NCBI GenBank assembly: GCA_963575745.1
Contig: CAUYUJ010020595.1
Span: 66,577 to 130,576 of the forward strand
Origin: Prorocentrum cordatum
Taxonomy: Eukaryota > Sar > Dinophyceae > Prorocentrales > Prorocentraceae
Length of the DNA: 64,000 nt
Direction: 5' to 3'
Made by a program: the position numbers and the translations under genes
In this document: one piece after another, positions 11,222 through 21,660 of the stretch
How the letters are laid out: the number at the start of each line of letters is the position of its first letter
How positions within the stretch are numbered: position 1 is the first letter of the stretch
Notes under the pieces: model-generated
Databases searched by the model: none
The model's input: the letters and a program-made list of their open reading frames with translations, nothing else
What the model was told of the DNA's origin: nothing

Positions 11222-13482
11222 CTTAGGGATCTGAGCAAGATCCTAGCCCTTGGGGGTTCCTCGGGATCTGCGCCAGATCCTAAGCATTCCCAAAAGGTTC
11301 TTGGGGATCTGAGCCAGACCCTAGCGTTCCGAAAGGATGCCTAGGGATCTGAGCCAGATCCTAGGAATTCCTAAGGATCTGACCCAGATCACTAGGAATC
11401 CCTTTGGATTCCTGGGGATCTGAGCCAGATCCTAGCATTCCCTATGGATTCCTAGGGATCTGACAATAACCCTAGCATTCCCTAAGGATTCTCATGGATA
11501 TGAACCAGATCCTAGCATTCCCTTTGAATTCTTATGGGTCTGAGCTAGACCCTTAGGATTCTGTAAGGGTTCCTACTGATCTGAGCGAGATCCTTAGCAT
11601 TCCCCAGGCATTCCTAGGGATCTGAGCCAGATCCCTAGCAGTCCCTAGGCATTCCTAAGGATCAAAGCCAGATCTCTAGCATTACAGCGGGGATTCCTAA
11701 GGATCTGAGCCGGATCCCTAGCATTTCCTATGGATTCCAATGGATCTGAGCCATTAAGAATTCCCACGGATCTGAGCCAGATCCCTAGCATTCCCTAGGC
11801 ATTCCTAAGGATCAAAGCCAGATCCCTAGCATTACAGCGGGGATTCCTAAGGATCTGAACCAGATCCCTAGCATTAATCAAGGTTTCCAATGGATCTGAG
11901 CCAGATCCCGAGCATTCCGAAGGAATGCCTAGGGATCTGAACCAGGTCCTAGGAATTCCTAGGGATCTGAACCAGATCCTAGCATTCCCGATGGGATCCG
12001 ATGGATCTGAACCAGATCCCTAGCATTCCCTAGCGATTCCTAAGGATCTGAGCCAGGTTCTAACAGCTATTAGCATTCCCTGTTGATTCCTAAGGATCTG
12101 AGCCAGATCCTTAGGAATCCGAAAGAATTCCCACGGATCTGAGCCAGATTCCCGGGGATCTGAGCCAGATCCCGAAAATTCCCTAAGGATTCCGATGGAT
12201 CCGACCCATATCCCGGGCATTCCCTAGGGATTTCCGTGGATCTGAACCAGATCCTTAGCATTCCCTAAGCATTCCTAAGGATCAATGCCAGATCCCTAGC
12301 ATTACAGCGGGGATCCTTAATGATCTGAGCCAGATCCCTAGCATTCCACAGGGATTCCAATGGATCTGAGCCAGATCCCTAGCATTCCGAAGGAACGCTT
12401 AGGGATCTGAACCAGGTCCTAGGAATTCCTAGAGATCTGAACCAGATCCTAACCGTCCCGATGGGATCCTATGGATCTGAACCAGACCCCTAGCATTCCT
12501 TAGGGTTCCCTATGGATCTGAGCCAGATTCAAGCAGCTACTAGCATTGCCTGTGGACTCCTAGGGATCTGAGTCAGATCCATCTGATTCCGAAAGAATTC
12601 CCATGGATCTGAGCCAGAACCTTAGCATCCCCGAGGGATTCCTATGGATCTGAGCCAGATCCCTAGCATTCCCTAAGCATTCCCATGGATATGATTTCTA
12701 AAGATCTGAGCCAAATCGTTTGGATTCCGAAAAATCCTTAGGGATCTGAGCAAGATCCTAGCCCCTGGGGCCTCCAAGGGACATGAGCCAGATCCCTAGC
12801 CTTTCCAAAGGGTTCTTGGGGATCTGAGCCAGACCCTAGCATTCGGAAAGGATGCCTAGGGATCTGAGCCGGATCCTAGGAATTCCTAGGGATCTGACCC
12901 AGATCATTAGGAGTCCTTCGGGGTTCCTCGGGATCTGAGCCAAATCCTAGCATTCCTCAAGGATTCCTGGAGATCTGGGTCAGATCCTTAGCATCCCATG
13001 GGATTCTTACGGATATGAACCAGATCCTAGCGTCCCCTTTTGAATTCCTATGGATCTGAGATAGACCCTTAGGATTATGTAAGAGTTCCTGGGGCTCTGA
13101 GCCAGACCCCCAGCATCCCCTAGGCATTCCTATGGATCTGAGCTAGATCCCTAGCATTCCCTAGGGATTCCAACGGATCTGAGCCAGATCCGTAGCATCC
13201 CCTAGGTACCCCTATGGATATGAGCCGAATTCCTAGCATTCCTTAAGAATTCCAATGGATCTGAGCCAGTTGGAATTCCCATGGATCTGAACCAGATCCC
13301 TAGCATTCCCTAGGCATTCCTAAAGATCAAACCAAAACCCTAGTAACATTACAGTGATGATTTCTAAGGATCTGAGCCAGATCCCTAGGATTCCCAAGAG
13401 ATTCCAATGGATCTCAGCCAGATCCCTAGCATTCCGAAGGAATGCCCAGGGATTTGAACCAGGTCCGGAGCGAGTAAGAATT
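6925..13482 (+). repeat. 41-bp satellite array, unit I right block and start of unit II
   Basis: This is the longest uninterrupted satellite block, with the same monomer and dyads as 1-1,478. Marker monomers GATCAAAGCC and relatives lie near 7,195, 8,990, 10,146, 10,636, 11,660, 11,811, 12,281 and 13,324. The uneven spacing implies variable higher-order repeats produced by unequal exchange. The boundary of the ~12-kb duplication is near 12,225. It contains no gene. The only foreign sequence is an (AT)n tract at 11,177-11,217. Confidence 0.95.
11177..11217. repeat. (AT)n microsatellite inside satellite
   Basis: About twenty AT dinucleotides interrupt a monomer of the type that normally reads TTCCGAAAAATCCTTAGGG. 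They replace or expand the A-run of that monomer. No other monomer in the window carries it, so it is a private expansion. Confidence 0.9.
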
Positions 13483-14457
13483 GTTGACGCTTCGCGTATC
13501 CCCACCAGCCCATCCAGAAACGATGCTCAGGGGAGTTGAGGTGATCAGGGAAGTCGGGGAGCATGCAGAATAACAAAGGGCGGGGGAAGCTGTCACAGAC
13601 CCCGAGAGGGGGAGGATGGAAGAGGAGTCGTCGTCGTCGTCGTCGTCGGAGGAGGAGGAGGAGGAGGAGGAGGGGGAAGAGGAGGAGGAGGAGGAGGAGG
13701 AGGAGGACGGAGAAGGAGGAAGAATCGGAGGAGGAGGAGGAGGAGGGGAAGGAGCTTCTTGGGGGTCTTTTGAGGGCCTCTTGGAGGGCTTTTTGGGCGC
13801 CTTGGGGCATCTTGGGCGCCTCTTGGGACCCTCTTGAGGCGCTCTGGGGAGCCTTCGGGGCGCTTTTGGGGCCATCTTGGAGGGAGTCGATCAAACAAGA
13901 GGGGGGGTTTAATTAGCGTCCCCCCTCGGAAGCCCCTAAAATCGCCTCTTGGACCCCTCTTGGAACGCTCTTGGAGTGCTCTTGGGCGCTCTTGGGGCCG
14001 TCTTGGGGCTCTTTTGGGGCTCTCTTGGGGCCCTCTTGGGCCATCTTGGAGCCATCTCCAGGCCTCGGATGGCCATCGGAAGCGAAAAGGCGAGAAAGCA
14101 AAAATCATTGATTTTCCTTAGGTTTTGGGACGATTTTGGCCTCTTCGGGGCCTCCTTGGGGAGCTGTTTGGCCACTTGGAGTTATCTTGGGGCCGTCTTT
14201 GGGCTTCTTGGAACCATCTTAGGAGCCATCGTGAGCGATCTTGCGCTATCTTGAGCCATCTTGGAGCTCATCTTGGGTTCTCTGAGGCGCTCTTGGAGCC
14301 GTCTTGGGCCATCTTGGACGCTCTAACTACCCGCGGCCCCCCCCGTCCAGGTCCAGGGGAGGGGGTAGGGGGAGGGGTAAACCCCTCCCCAAGGGGGAAG
14401 AGGGAGGGGTGGAAGAGGATCTGCTCTAGACCACCTACGCCCAGAGGGCTGGTGGGA
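13483..14457. mobile_element. Element C, copy 1
   Basis: A 975-bp insertion in a satellite monomer. The left end is GTTGACGCTTCGCGTATCC and the right end is GAGGGCTGGTGGGA, with TT on both sides. Near the ends, CCCACCAGCCC and GGGCTGGTGGG form a subterminal inverted repeat. The interior has a GTC/GAG/GGA microsatellite (13,616-13,760), an 11-bp minisatellite of the form CTTGGGGCNCT, and a hairpin GGGGAGGGG-TAAA-CCCCTCCCC at 14,369-14,390. The paralogous site in unit I (near 1,370-1,385) is uninterrupted. No transposase is encoded, so it is probably non-autonomous. The boundaries fit a TT target duplication, but an ATT duplication is also possible here. Confidence 0.75.
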
Positions 14458-14571
14458 TTCGCACGGATCTGAGCCAGACCCCTAGCATTCCCTAGGCATT
14501 CCTAAGGATCTGAACCAGATTCCTAGCATCCCCTAGAGATTCCAAGAGGTCCGAGTCAAATCTCTTAGAAT
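14458..14571 (+). repeat. Short satellite segment between element C1 and block B
   Basis: About three 41-bp monomers match 1,381-1,478 of unit I. They include the distinctive last monomer GTCAAATCTCTTAGAATACT that abuts block A. Confidence 0.9.
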
Positions 14572-15151
14572 ACTAGTCAGCCGCCCCGATTTTCAGCCGT
14601 TCCTTGGGGCTCGATCTTTGTGGACATTGGCTTGGCAGGCGGTGGCCATGGATGTGTTCGGGCCCCGGAGGGCCAAACATGTCCATATCCATTGTCTCCA
14701 TCGGGGGCCGCCGCCGCCGCCGCCGCTGGCCCCTCCGGCAGGCTGCCGCGGACCCTGGGCGCGTGCCGCGCGGGCGTCAAGCAGCCCCTTGGGTGCGCGC
14801 GCGCGCGTGCGGCCCTTGCTGCCCGAGCCCCTGCCCGGCCCTCGGCGGTCGCGCGCTCGCCCCGGCTGGTCGCTCGGTTTGCGCAGTGCTTTGTATGCGT
14901 TCCAGGATGCGGAAATGCCGTGCGCGCGCGCCGTGCCCATGCGCCGTGCCATGCCGTGCCTGTGCTCCAGGATGCGGAAGATGCGTCGCGCCGCTTGCCG
15001 TGCCGCGACGGTCCCGGGTGCTGTGCCCGCGCGCCGTGCTTGTGTGCCGCGATCGTGTGCCGAGCCGTGCCGCGCCCCCGTGCGGCGCCATGCCGCGCTT
15101 GTGTGCCGCGCCGTGGTTTGCCTTGTTTCTGGACAGCGACGAGTACGACGT

Positions 15152-15191
<40 letters not shown>

Positions 15192-15531
15192 TTGGTAGGC
15201 GAGGGGCAGGCGGAGGACGAGGAGGAGGAGGAGGCGAGGGGCAGGCGGACGATGAATACGTAGATGAGGAGAAAGACGAAGAGGTGGACGAGGTGGAGGA
15301 GGAGGGGGAGGAGCAGATGAAGCGGAAAATGACAAAGTGCACCGACCCCGATGCTTTCCATTCAGCCGAGGCCGATGGCAACCCGGAGGCCGCGGCCAGT
15401 TCCGCTGCAGGTCATCGTCGGTCTTCGTCGATGTCATCGTCGGTCGTCGGTCCTCGCCGCTGCCTTCATCGTCGCGGATGTCGTCGCCGCTGCCATCGAC
15501 GCCGTCGCGCCGCCGCCGTTGCCGCAGCCGC

Positions 15532-15562
<31 letters not shown>

Positions 15563-15705
15563 ACCGCCGGAGGAGGTGGAGGTGGAAGAGGGGGAGGAGG
15601 ATTGAGGGGGAGGGGGAGGGCAGGATACAGCCTTGGCTTTTTCGGGTCTCCCAGGGGCGATGGGGGCGCAGACAAACATTGCATCGCATGCCTTTCGCTG
15701 GGCTT

Positions 15706-15741
15706 GACACCCCAAGGTTTTGCAGAAAACCTCGGGGTCTC
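15706..15741. other. Conserved hairpin, copy B1
   Basis: The right arm is AAAACCTCGGGGTCTC and the loop GCAG. The left arm starts GACACCCC, one extra mismatch relative to the copy at 3,500. Confidence 0.7.
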
Positions 15742-15883
15742 AAACCTAAGGGTGAACGATAATTTTCCGACGAAAATAATGCCCGTGGGAGCCTTAAATT
15801 GCCGCTTGATGGGCCGTCGTCCCATAGTCGCCCTCGTCGTCGTCGGTCGTCGTCGTCTGGCGTCCGCCATGAGGCGGCGAGTA

Positions 15884-15936
<53 letters not shown>

Positions 15937-16616
15937 GTTCGTCGTCGTGTTCGTCGTCGTCGTCGTCGTCCTCGTCTTCGTCGTCGTCGCCCCCGCTTCC
16001 GTCATCGTGTTCGTCGCCGTCCTCGCCGCTCGCCATGAGGGGCCCCTCCTTCACGAGGCGGCGCTGGCCCTGGTGGACGCCATGGCAGCGAGGCGGCCTC
16101 CGGTACGAGGGTGGACGCCGGCAGCGAGGGAGCCCCCCCCGTGGCCGCGGGCAGTCCTGATGGGCGCTTGCCGCGAGTCAGCCCCCGCTACGAAGGTGAA
16201 GGCCGCCGCCATCGAACTCGTCGTCGTGGTCGTAGTGTACGTTGCCGTACTCGTCGTCGTCATCGTAATCCCCGTCGTCATCGTCTTTCTCATCGTCGTC
16301 GTCGTCCTCGTCCTCGTCGTCGTCTCCCGCAGTCGCCGTCGCCGTCGCACTCGTCGTCGTAGTCGCCGTCGCCGTCGTCGTAGTCATCATCGTCGTCGTC
16401 TTCCTCGTCCTCGTCGTCGTCTTCCGTTGTCGCCGTCGCCGTCGCACGCGTCGTCGTAGTTGCCGTCGTCGTCGTCGCACTCGTCACTCTACTCGCCTAA
16501 GGGGGAGGAGGATTGAGAAGGAGGGGGAGAGCAGGATACAGCTTTGGCTTTTTCGGGTCTCCCAGGGGCGATGGGGGCGCAGACAAACATTGCATCGCAT
16601 GCCTTTCGCTGGGCTT

Positions 16617-16652
16617 GAGACCCCAAGGTTCTGCAGAAAACCTCGGGGTCTC
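16617..16652. other. Conserved hairpin, copy B2
   Basis: Left arm GAGACCCCAAGGTTCT, loop GCAG, right arm AAAACCTCGGGGTCTC. Two arm positions are mismatched. It lies in the second 0.91-kb unit of block B. Confidence 0.7.
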
Positions 16653-17100
16653 AAACATAAGGGCGAACGATAATTTTCCCACGAAAATAATGCCCGTGGT
16701 AGCCTTAACCGCCTGATGGGGCCGTCGTCCCATTGTCGTCCTCGTCGTCGTCGGTCGTCGTCGTCTGGCGTCCGCCATGAGGCAGCGAGTCGTCGTCGCC
16801 GCCGTTGTCGTCTTCGTCGTCGCGTTCGTCGTCGTCGCCCTCGTCCTTGTCCTCGTCGTCGTCGCCCCCGCTTCCGTCATCGTGTTCGTCGCCGTCCTCG
16901 CCGCTCGCCATGAGGGGCCCCTCCTTCACGAGGCGGCGCTGGTCCTGGTGGACGCCCTGGCAGCGGGGCAGCCTCCGGCACGAGGGCGGACGCTGGCAGC
17001 GAGGGGGCCCCCCCCGAGGCCGCGGGCAGACCTGATGGGCGCTTGCCGCGAGGCAGCTCCCGCTACGAAGGTGTAGGCCGCCGCCATCGAACTCGTCGTC

Positions 17101-17729
17101 GTGGTCGTAGTGCAAGTTGCCGTACTCGTCGTCGTCATCGTAATCCCACGTTCTACTCGTCCACCGCGTCCACTCGTCTACTCATTAGGCCGGCGAAGTC
17201 GTCGTCCTACTCGTCGTCGTAGAGGCGGGAACCCGCGTGGCTGGGCCCGCGGCCCCTTCTACAACGCCCGGTACTCGGGAGGGAGCAAACCAGGAGAACC
17301 GCGCGAAATCCAGCACATCAAGACGTTGGCTGCTGATGTGTTCCAGGCGCTGACCAGCCACAACCTGGGGAGCAGTGATCCTTTAACCCCTGCGGGACCC
17401 ATATGCTTCGACGGCCCCCCGCGGGGCGTCGTCGAAGTGATGGTTTCCTCGTGGGGCCCGGGAACATAGCCCTCCCACTTGAGTCTGGTTCGGAGGGGTA
17501 CTGCTGCGAGAGCTTCTCGGTCAAGTCCTACAATTTTTCCAAGGTCTTGGATCCTCTACCCTCGATCCACCCCCAGCTGGACCCCTGCCCTGGCGAACCC
17601 ACCACGGAAACAATGGCTCCGCTTTTGTCATGCATGCGGCGGAGGGGCGAGGTGGAGGAGGCGGAGGAGGAGGGGGAGGAGGAGCGAGGGGGAGGAGGAG
17701 GAGTTAGAGGGCAGAATATCTTGGATTGA
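17101..17729 (+). pseudogene. Protein-like segment of unknown family, copy B
   Basis: The counterpart of 4,120-4,615. Here the first frame (17,101-17,469, 122 codons) stays open through FYNARYSGG, IQHIKTLAADVFQAL and PICFDGPPRGVVE and stops at 17,467-17,469. The overlapping second frame (17,403-17,729) gives YCCESFSVKSYNFSKVLDPL and a Glu/Gly-rich tail from a GAG tract. Sensible composition passes from one frame to the other near 17,455, as after a frameshift. Upstream text is poly-Val from GTC repeats. No family was recognised and paralogue differences look neutral. Confidence 0.3.
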
Positions 17730-17871
17730 GGGGAGAGGAGACAGGTTTGACAGCTTTGGCCGTTTAGGGTCTCTCAGGTGGAAGGGGGCGCAGAAGCATT
17801 GAATCGCCGCCGCCGTCTTCGTCGTCGCCATCGTCGCCGCCGCGCCGCCTCCGCTGCCGCCGCTGACGCCG

Positions 17872-17905
<34 letters not shown>

Positions 17906-19040
17906 GTCCCACCCTGCAGGTCACTGAGTGGGGGCCCGCGGGGGGCGGGCCGCCACCGCCAGCGGGGGGCGGGCCGCCACCGCCAGCGGGGGGCGGGCCA
18001 CCGCGCCCACCGCGGGCTGCTGCGCCGGAGCGCCATGCTCGTGAGCCAGAGCGCGAAATGATCGAAGCCGACAGCGACGGCGCGGAGGACTCCTCAACCT
18101 CGCCATCGAACCAATCGAGCTCGTGGCAGCCGCCGACGACGCGCCGGGCGGCGAAGCGCGCGGCGCCCCAAGCGGCCTCGGGGTTCTTGAAGGTGGCGCG
18201 GCGTTGGGGCTGTGCGCAGCGAAGGCTATGCATAGCGAGGGGGTGTGTTCCAAGTGTAGAGCGACAACTGAGCATGGCCCTCTTCTTTCCCGCATCCTTT
18301 GCGCACTGTGATCGGGCACAGTGTTGTCCGCTCCCCACCCTCCGCCTGCCCTCTGCGCCGTCGCTTCTTGGTTGGTGGGCACCACCTTTTTCCAGGGCGA
18401 GTGAGGAGGAGGGGGAGTTGGAGAGAGGAGTGGAGTGGAGGTGATCGAACCCGACAGCGACGGCGCGGAGGACCTCTCAACCTCGCCATCGAACCAATCG
18501 AGCTCCGCACGCGAAGCGCGTGGCGCCCCAAGCGGCCTCGGGGCCCCGCAAGGTGGCGCAGCGCTAGGGCTGTGCGTAGCGAAGGCTATGCATGGCGGAG
18601 GGGTGTGTTCTAAGTGTAGAGCGACAGCTGAGCATGGTCTTCATCTTTCCCGCATCTTTTGCGCACTGTGATCGGGTACAGTGTTGTCCGCTTCCCACCC
18701 TCCGCCTGCCCTCTGCGCCGTCGCTTCCACAAGCTTTTTCAGGGCGAATGAGGAGAGGAGGAGGAGGAGGAGGAGGAGGAGGAGGAGGAGGAGGAGGCGG
18801 GGAGAGGAGTGGAGTGGAGGAGCAGCTGTGGAGAGGGGGGAGGTGGGAAGAGGAGTGGGGAGGGTGAGGAGGAGGGGACGACGACGACGACGACGACGAG
18901 AACAGGAGCCGTCGGAAGCCGACGCGTGGGACGCCCGAGTTTGCCACAGAGCTTTTGCCGGCTAGCACACCGCGAGCGGGGTCTGGAGCCTCCTTGAGTG
19001 GGTGCGCGGTTGCGGAGGCGGAGAAACATTGGCGCGCGGT

Positions 19041-19095
19041 TGCTGTGGCTGGTCACTGCGCCGCGCTGACCACGGCGCAGTGATCAGCCACAGCA
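19041..19095. other. 23-bp-arm hairpin, copy B
   Basis: Arms 19,041-19,063 and 19,073-19,095 pair at 22 of 23 positions around loop CGCTGACCA. It matches the hairpin at 5,936-5,990. The arm change between copies (TGCTGC to TGCTGT) improves pairing here. Confidence 0.85.
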
Positions 19096-19165
19096 CGCTG
19101 CCCCTCCTCCTACTCCTCCTGCTTTTGCCGCTGCCCCTTCTCCTCCTCGTCCGAGCCCGAGCGTC

Positions 19166-19561
19166 GTGAACCATGGATTTTGCATGCCTGAGCGTCGTGA
19201 CCTAGTTGACGATATTTGCATGCCTGAGAGTCGGGGGCCAGAGATTTTGAGCCCTACCAATCACAGCACCGTTTGGACCAACGGCCTTGTACCATTTACG
19301 GCAAGAGTATGTTTTGTTCGCGTTGCTCGGGTTCGTTTCGTTCTGGACGGGTGCTTTGACCCTTCCACAGGCTGCACACGGCGTGCCATTTACGTTGACA
19401 CGCACACAGGAAGCGCATCTGACGTTCGGCGTCGCTCGAAGCAGCCCGTCGGACCCGGTGCATCCCACCTTCGTACAGAATCCGCTCCGATTGACGTTCT
19501 TCGCACATGTATGTCGGAAGTGCCAATTGGCGTTGCTCACCCATGTCCGCTCAGCCACTGA
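19166..19561 (+). other. 131-codon open frame, block B paralogue
   Basis: Equal in length to 6,058-6,453 and starting MNHGFCMPERRDLVDD. Roughly a dozen residues differ. The substitution pattern does not favour silent sites, so coding is doubtful. The opposite strand is also open for 118 codons. Confidence 0.25.
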
Positions 19562-20030
19562 TGTTGCTCACCCATGTTGTGCATTGACGTTGCTCGCCCA
19601 TTGACGTTGCTCATCCATCGATTGGCGCTGCTCACACATGCCCGCTCATAGTGGCGCTGCTCACGCACGTTGTGTATTCCGAGGCATGTCATAAATAATA
19701 TGGTTTTCCGATCCCCCCCTCCCTCGGGCGGGGCCACCCTGGAGGGGTGGGAGGGACGCGAACCCTTAAACTATATAATGGTTTTCGGGTACCCTTCTCG
19801 CTCAGGCGGGGCCTCCCTGGAGGGGTGGGAGGGGCGCGAAACCTTGTAAATAGCATGACTTTCCGATGGCTTCCTCGCTCAGGCGGGCCCCCTTGGAGGG
19901 CCGGGAGGGGCACGAAACCATGTGACTGATATAATTTTCGGATACCCTCCTCGGTCAAGCTGGGGCTGCATGCCAGCGCGCGCATGTCAGTGCATGAGAG
20001 GGAGGAAAAACACAACAACATTCCGACGCA

Positions 20031-20696
20031 TTCCCTAGGCATTCCCTAGCATTCCCTAGGCATTGAGAGAGTGCATGAGATCCCTAGCATTCCCTAGGCA
20101 TTCCTATGGATCTGATTCAGATCCCTAGCATTCCCTCGGGATTCCAACGGATCTAAGCCAGATCCGTAGCATTCCCTAGGCATTCCTATGGATCTGAGCC
20201 AAATTCTTAGCATTCCCTAGGGATTCCAATGGATCTGAGACAGTAGGAATCCCGGGATTCCCATGGATCTGAACCAGATCCCTAGCATTCCCTAGGCATT
20301 CCTAAGGATCAAAGCCAGATCCCTAGCATTACAGCGGGGATTCCAAAGGATCTGAGCCAGATCCCTAGCATTCCCAAGGGATTCCAATGGATCTGAGCCA
20401 GATCCCTAGCATTCCGAAGGAACGCCTGGGGATGTGAGCCAGATCCTAGGAATCCCTAGGGATCTGAACCAGATCCGAGCCTTCCCGATGGGATCCTATG
20501 GATCTGAACCAGATCCTTAGCATCCCCTAGGGATTCCCAAGGGTCTGAGCCAGATTCTAGCAGCTACTAGCATTCCCTGTGGACCCCTAGGGATCTGAGC
20601 CAGATCCTTACGATTCCGAAAGAATTCCCAAGGATCTGAGCCAGATCCCGAGCATTCCCTAGGGACCCCTAGGGATCTGAGCCAGATCCTTAAATT
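20031..20696 (+). repeat. 41-bp satellite array, unit II segment
   Basis: The monomer order matches 6,925-7,590 of unit I, including the marker GATCAAAGCC near 20,304. It is interrupted at 20,696 by element C2, exactly where unit I continues without a break (CCTTAAATTTCCTTAGGG around 7,590). Confidence 0.95.
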
Positions 20697-21660
20697 GTTG
20701 ACGCTTCGCGTATCCCCACCAGCCCATCCAGAAACGATGCTCAGGGGAGTTGAGGTGATCAGGGAAGTCGGGGAGCATGCAGAATAACAAAGGGCGGGGG
20801 AAGCTGTCACAGACCCCGAGAGGGGGAGGATGGAAGAGGAGTCGTCGTCGGAGGAGGAGGAGGAGGAGGAGGAGGGGGAAGAGGAGGAGGAGGAGGAGGA
20901 GGAGGAGGACGGAGAAGGAGGAAGAATCGGAGGAGGAGGAGGAGGAGGGGAAGGAGCTTCTTGGGGGTCTTTTGAGGGCCTCTTGGAGGGCTTTTTGGGC
21001 GCCTTGGGGCATCTTGGGCGCCTCTTGGGACCCTCTTGAGGCGCTCTGGGGAGCCTTCGGGGCGCTTTTGGGGCCATCTTGGAGGGAGTCGATCAAACAA
21101 GAGGGGGGGTTTAATTAGCGCCCCCCCTCGGAAGCCCCTAAAATCGCCTCTTGGACCCCTCTTGGAACGCTCTTGGAGTGCTCTTGGGCGCTCTTGGGGC
21201 CGTCTTGGGGCTCTTTTGGGGCTCTCTTGGGGCCCTCTTGGGCCATCTTGGAGCCATCTCCAGGCCTCGGATGGCCATCGGAAGCGAAAAGGCGAGAAAG
21301 CAAAAATCATTGATTTTCCTTAGGTTTTGGGACGATTTTGGCCTCTTCGGGGCCTCCTTGGGGAGCTGTTTGGCCACTTGGAGTTATCTTGGGGCCGTCT
21401 TTGGGCTTCTTGGAACCATCTTAGGAGCCATCGTGAGCGATCTTGCGCTATCTTGAGCCATCTTGGAGCTCATCTTGGGTTCTCTGAGGCGCTCTTGGAG
21501 CCGTCTTGGGCCATCTTGGACGCTCTAACTACCCGCGGCCCCCCCCGTCCAGGTCCAGGGGAGGGGGTAGGGGGAGGGGTAAACCCCTCCCCAAGGGGGA
21601 AGAGGGAGGGGTGGAAGAGGATCTGTTCTAGACCACCTACGCCCAGAGGGCTGGTGGGAC
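20697..21660. mobile_element. Element C, copy 2
   Basis: Nearly identical to copy 1. Visible differences are a (GTC)n run 12 bp shorter (three GTC units instead of seven) and about two single-base changes. The left flank is CCTTAAATT and the right flank TTCCTTAGGG. The empty site in unit I reads CCTTAAATTTCCTTAGGG, so the insertion is demonstrated by the paralogue. The hairpin GGGGAGGGG-TAAA-CCCCTCCCC is at 21,571-21,592. No coding capacity beyond low-complexity frames. Confidence 0.8.

Larger units (their letters stand above)
14572..20030. repeat. 5.4-kb composite repeat block, copy B
   Basis: Paralogue of 1,479-6,924 with the same internal order. It has a 911-bp tandem duplication (GGCTTTTTCGGG at 15,635 and 16,546), a protein-like segment (17,101-17,729), a 383-bp tandem duplication (18,059 and 18,442), a hairpin (19,041-19,095), a 131-codon frame (19,166-19,561) and ~82-bp repeats ending in satellite. 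Triplet-repeat lengths differ freely from block A, while the non-repetitive parts differ by scattered substitutions of a few percent. No recognised gene. Confidence 0.85.

Noticed and set aside
12020-12261. Short frames reading IWLRSLGI / DLAQIP / GSGSDP-like peptides throughout the satellite
   Set aside because: They are translations of the 41-bp monomer in rotating frames. A 41-bp period cannot maintain one frame.
18058-18444. 128-codon frame with DSDGAED and STSPSNQSSS
   Set aside because: The paralogue in block A carries a stop (TAG near 5,077) and the text is duplicated within the 383-bp tandem repeat in another context. There is not enough evidence for a gene.
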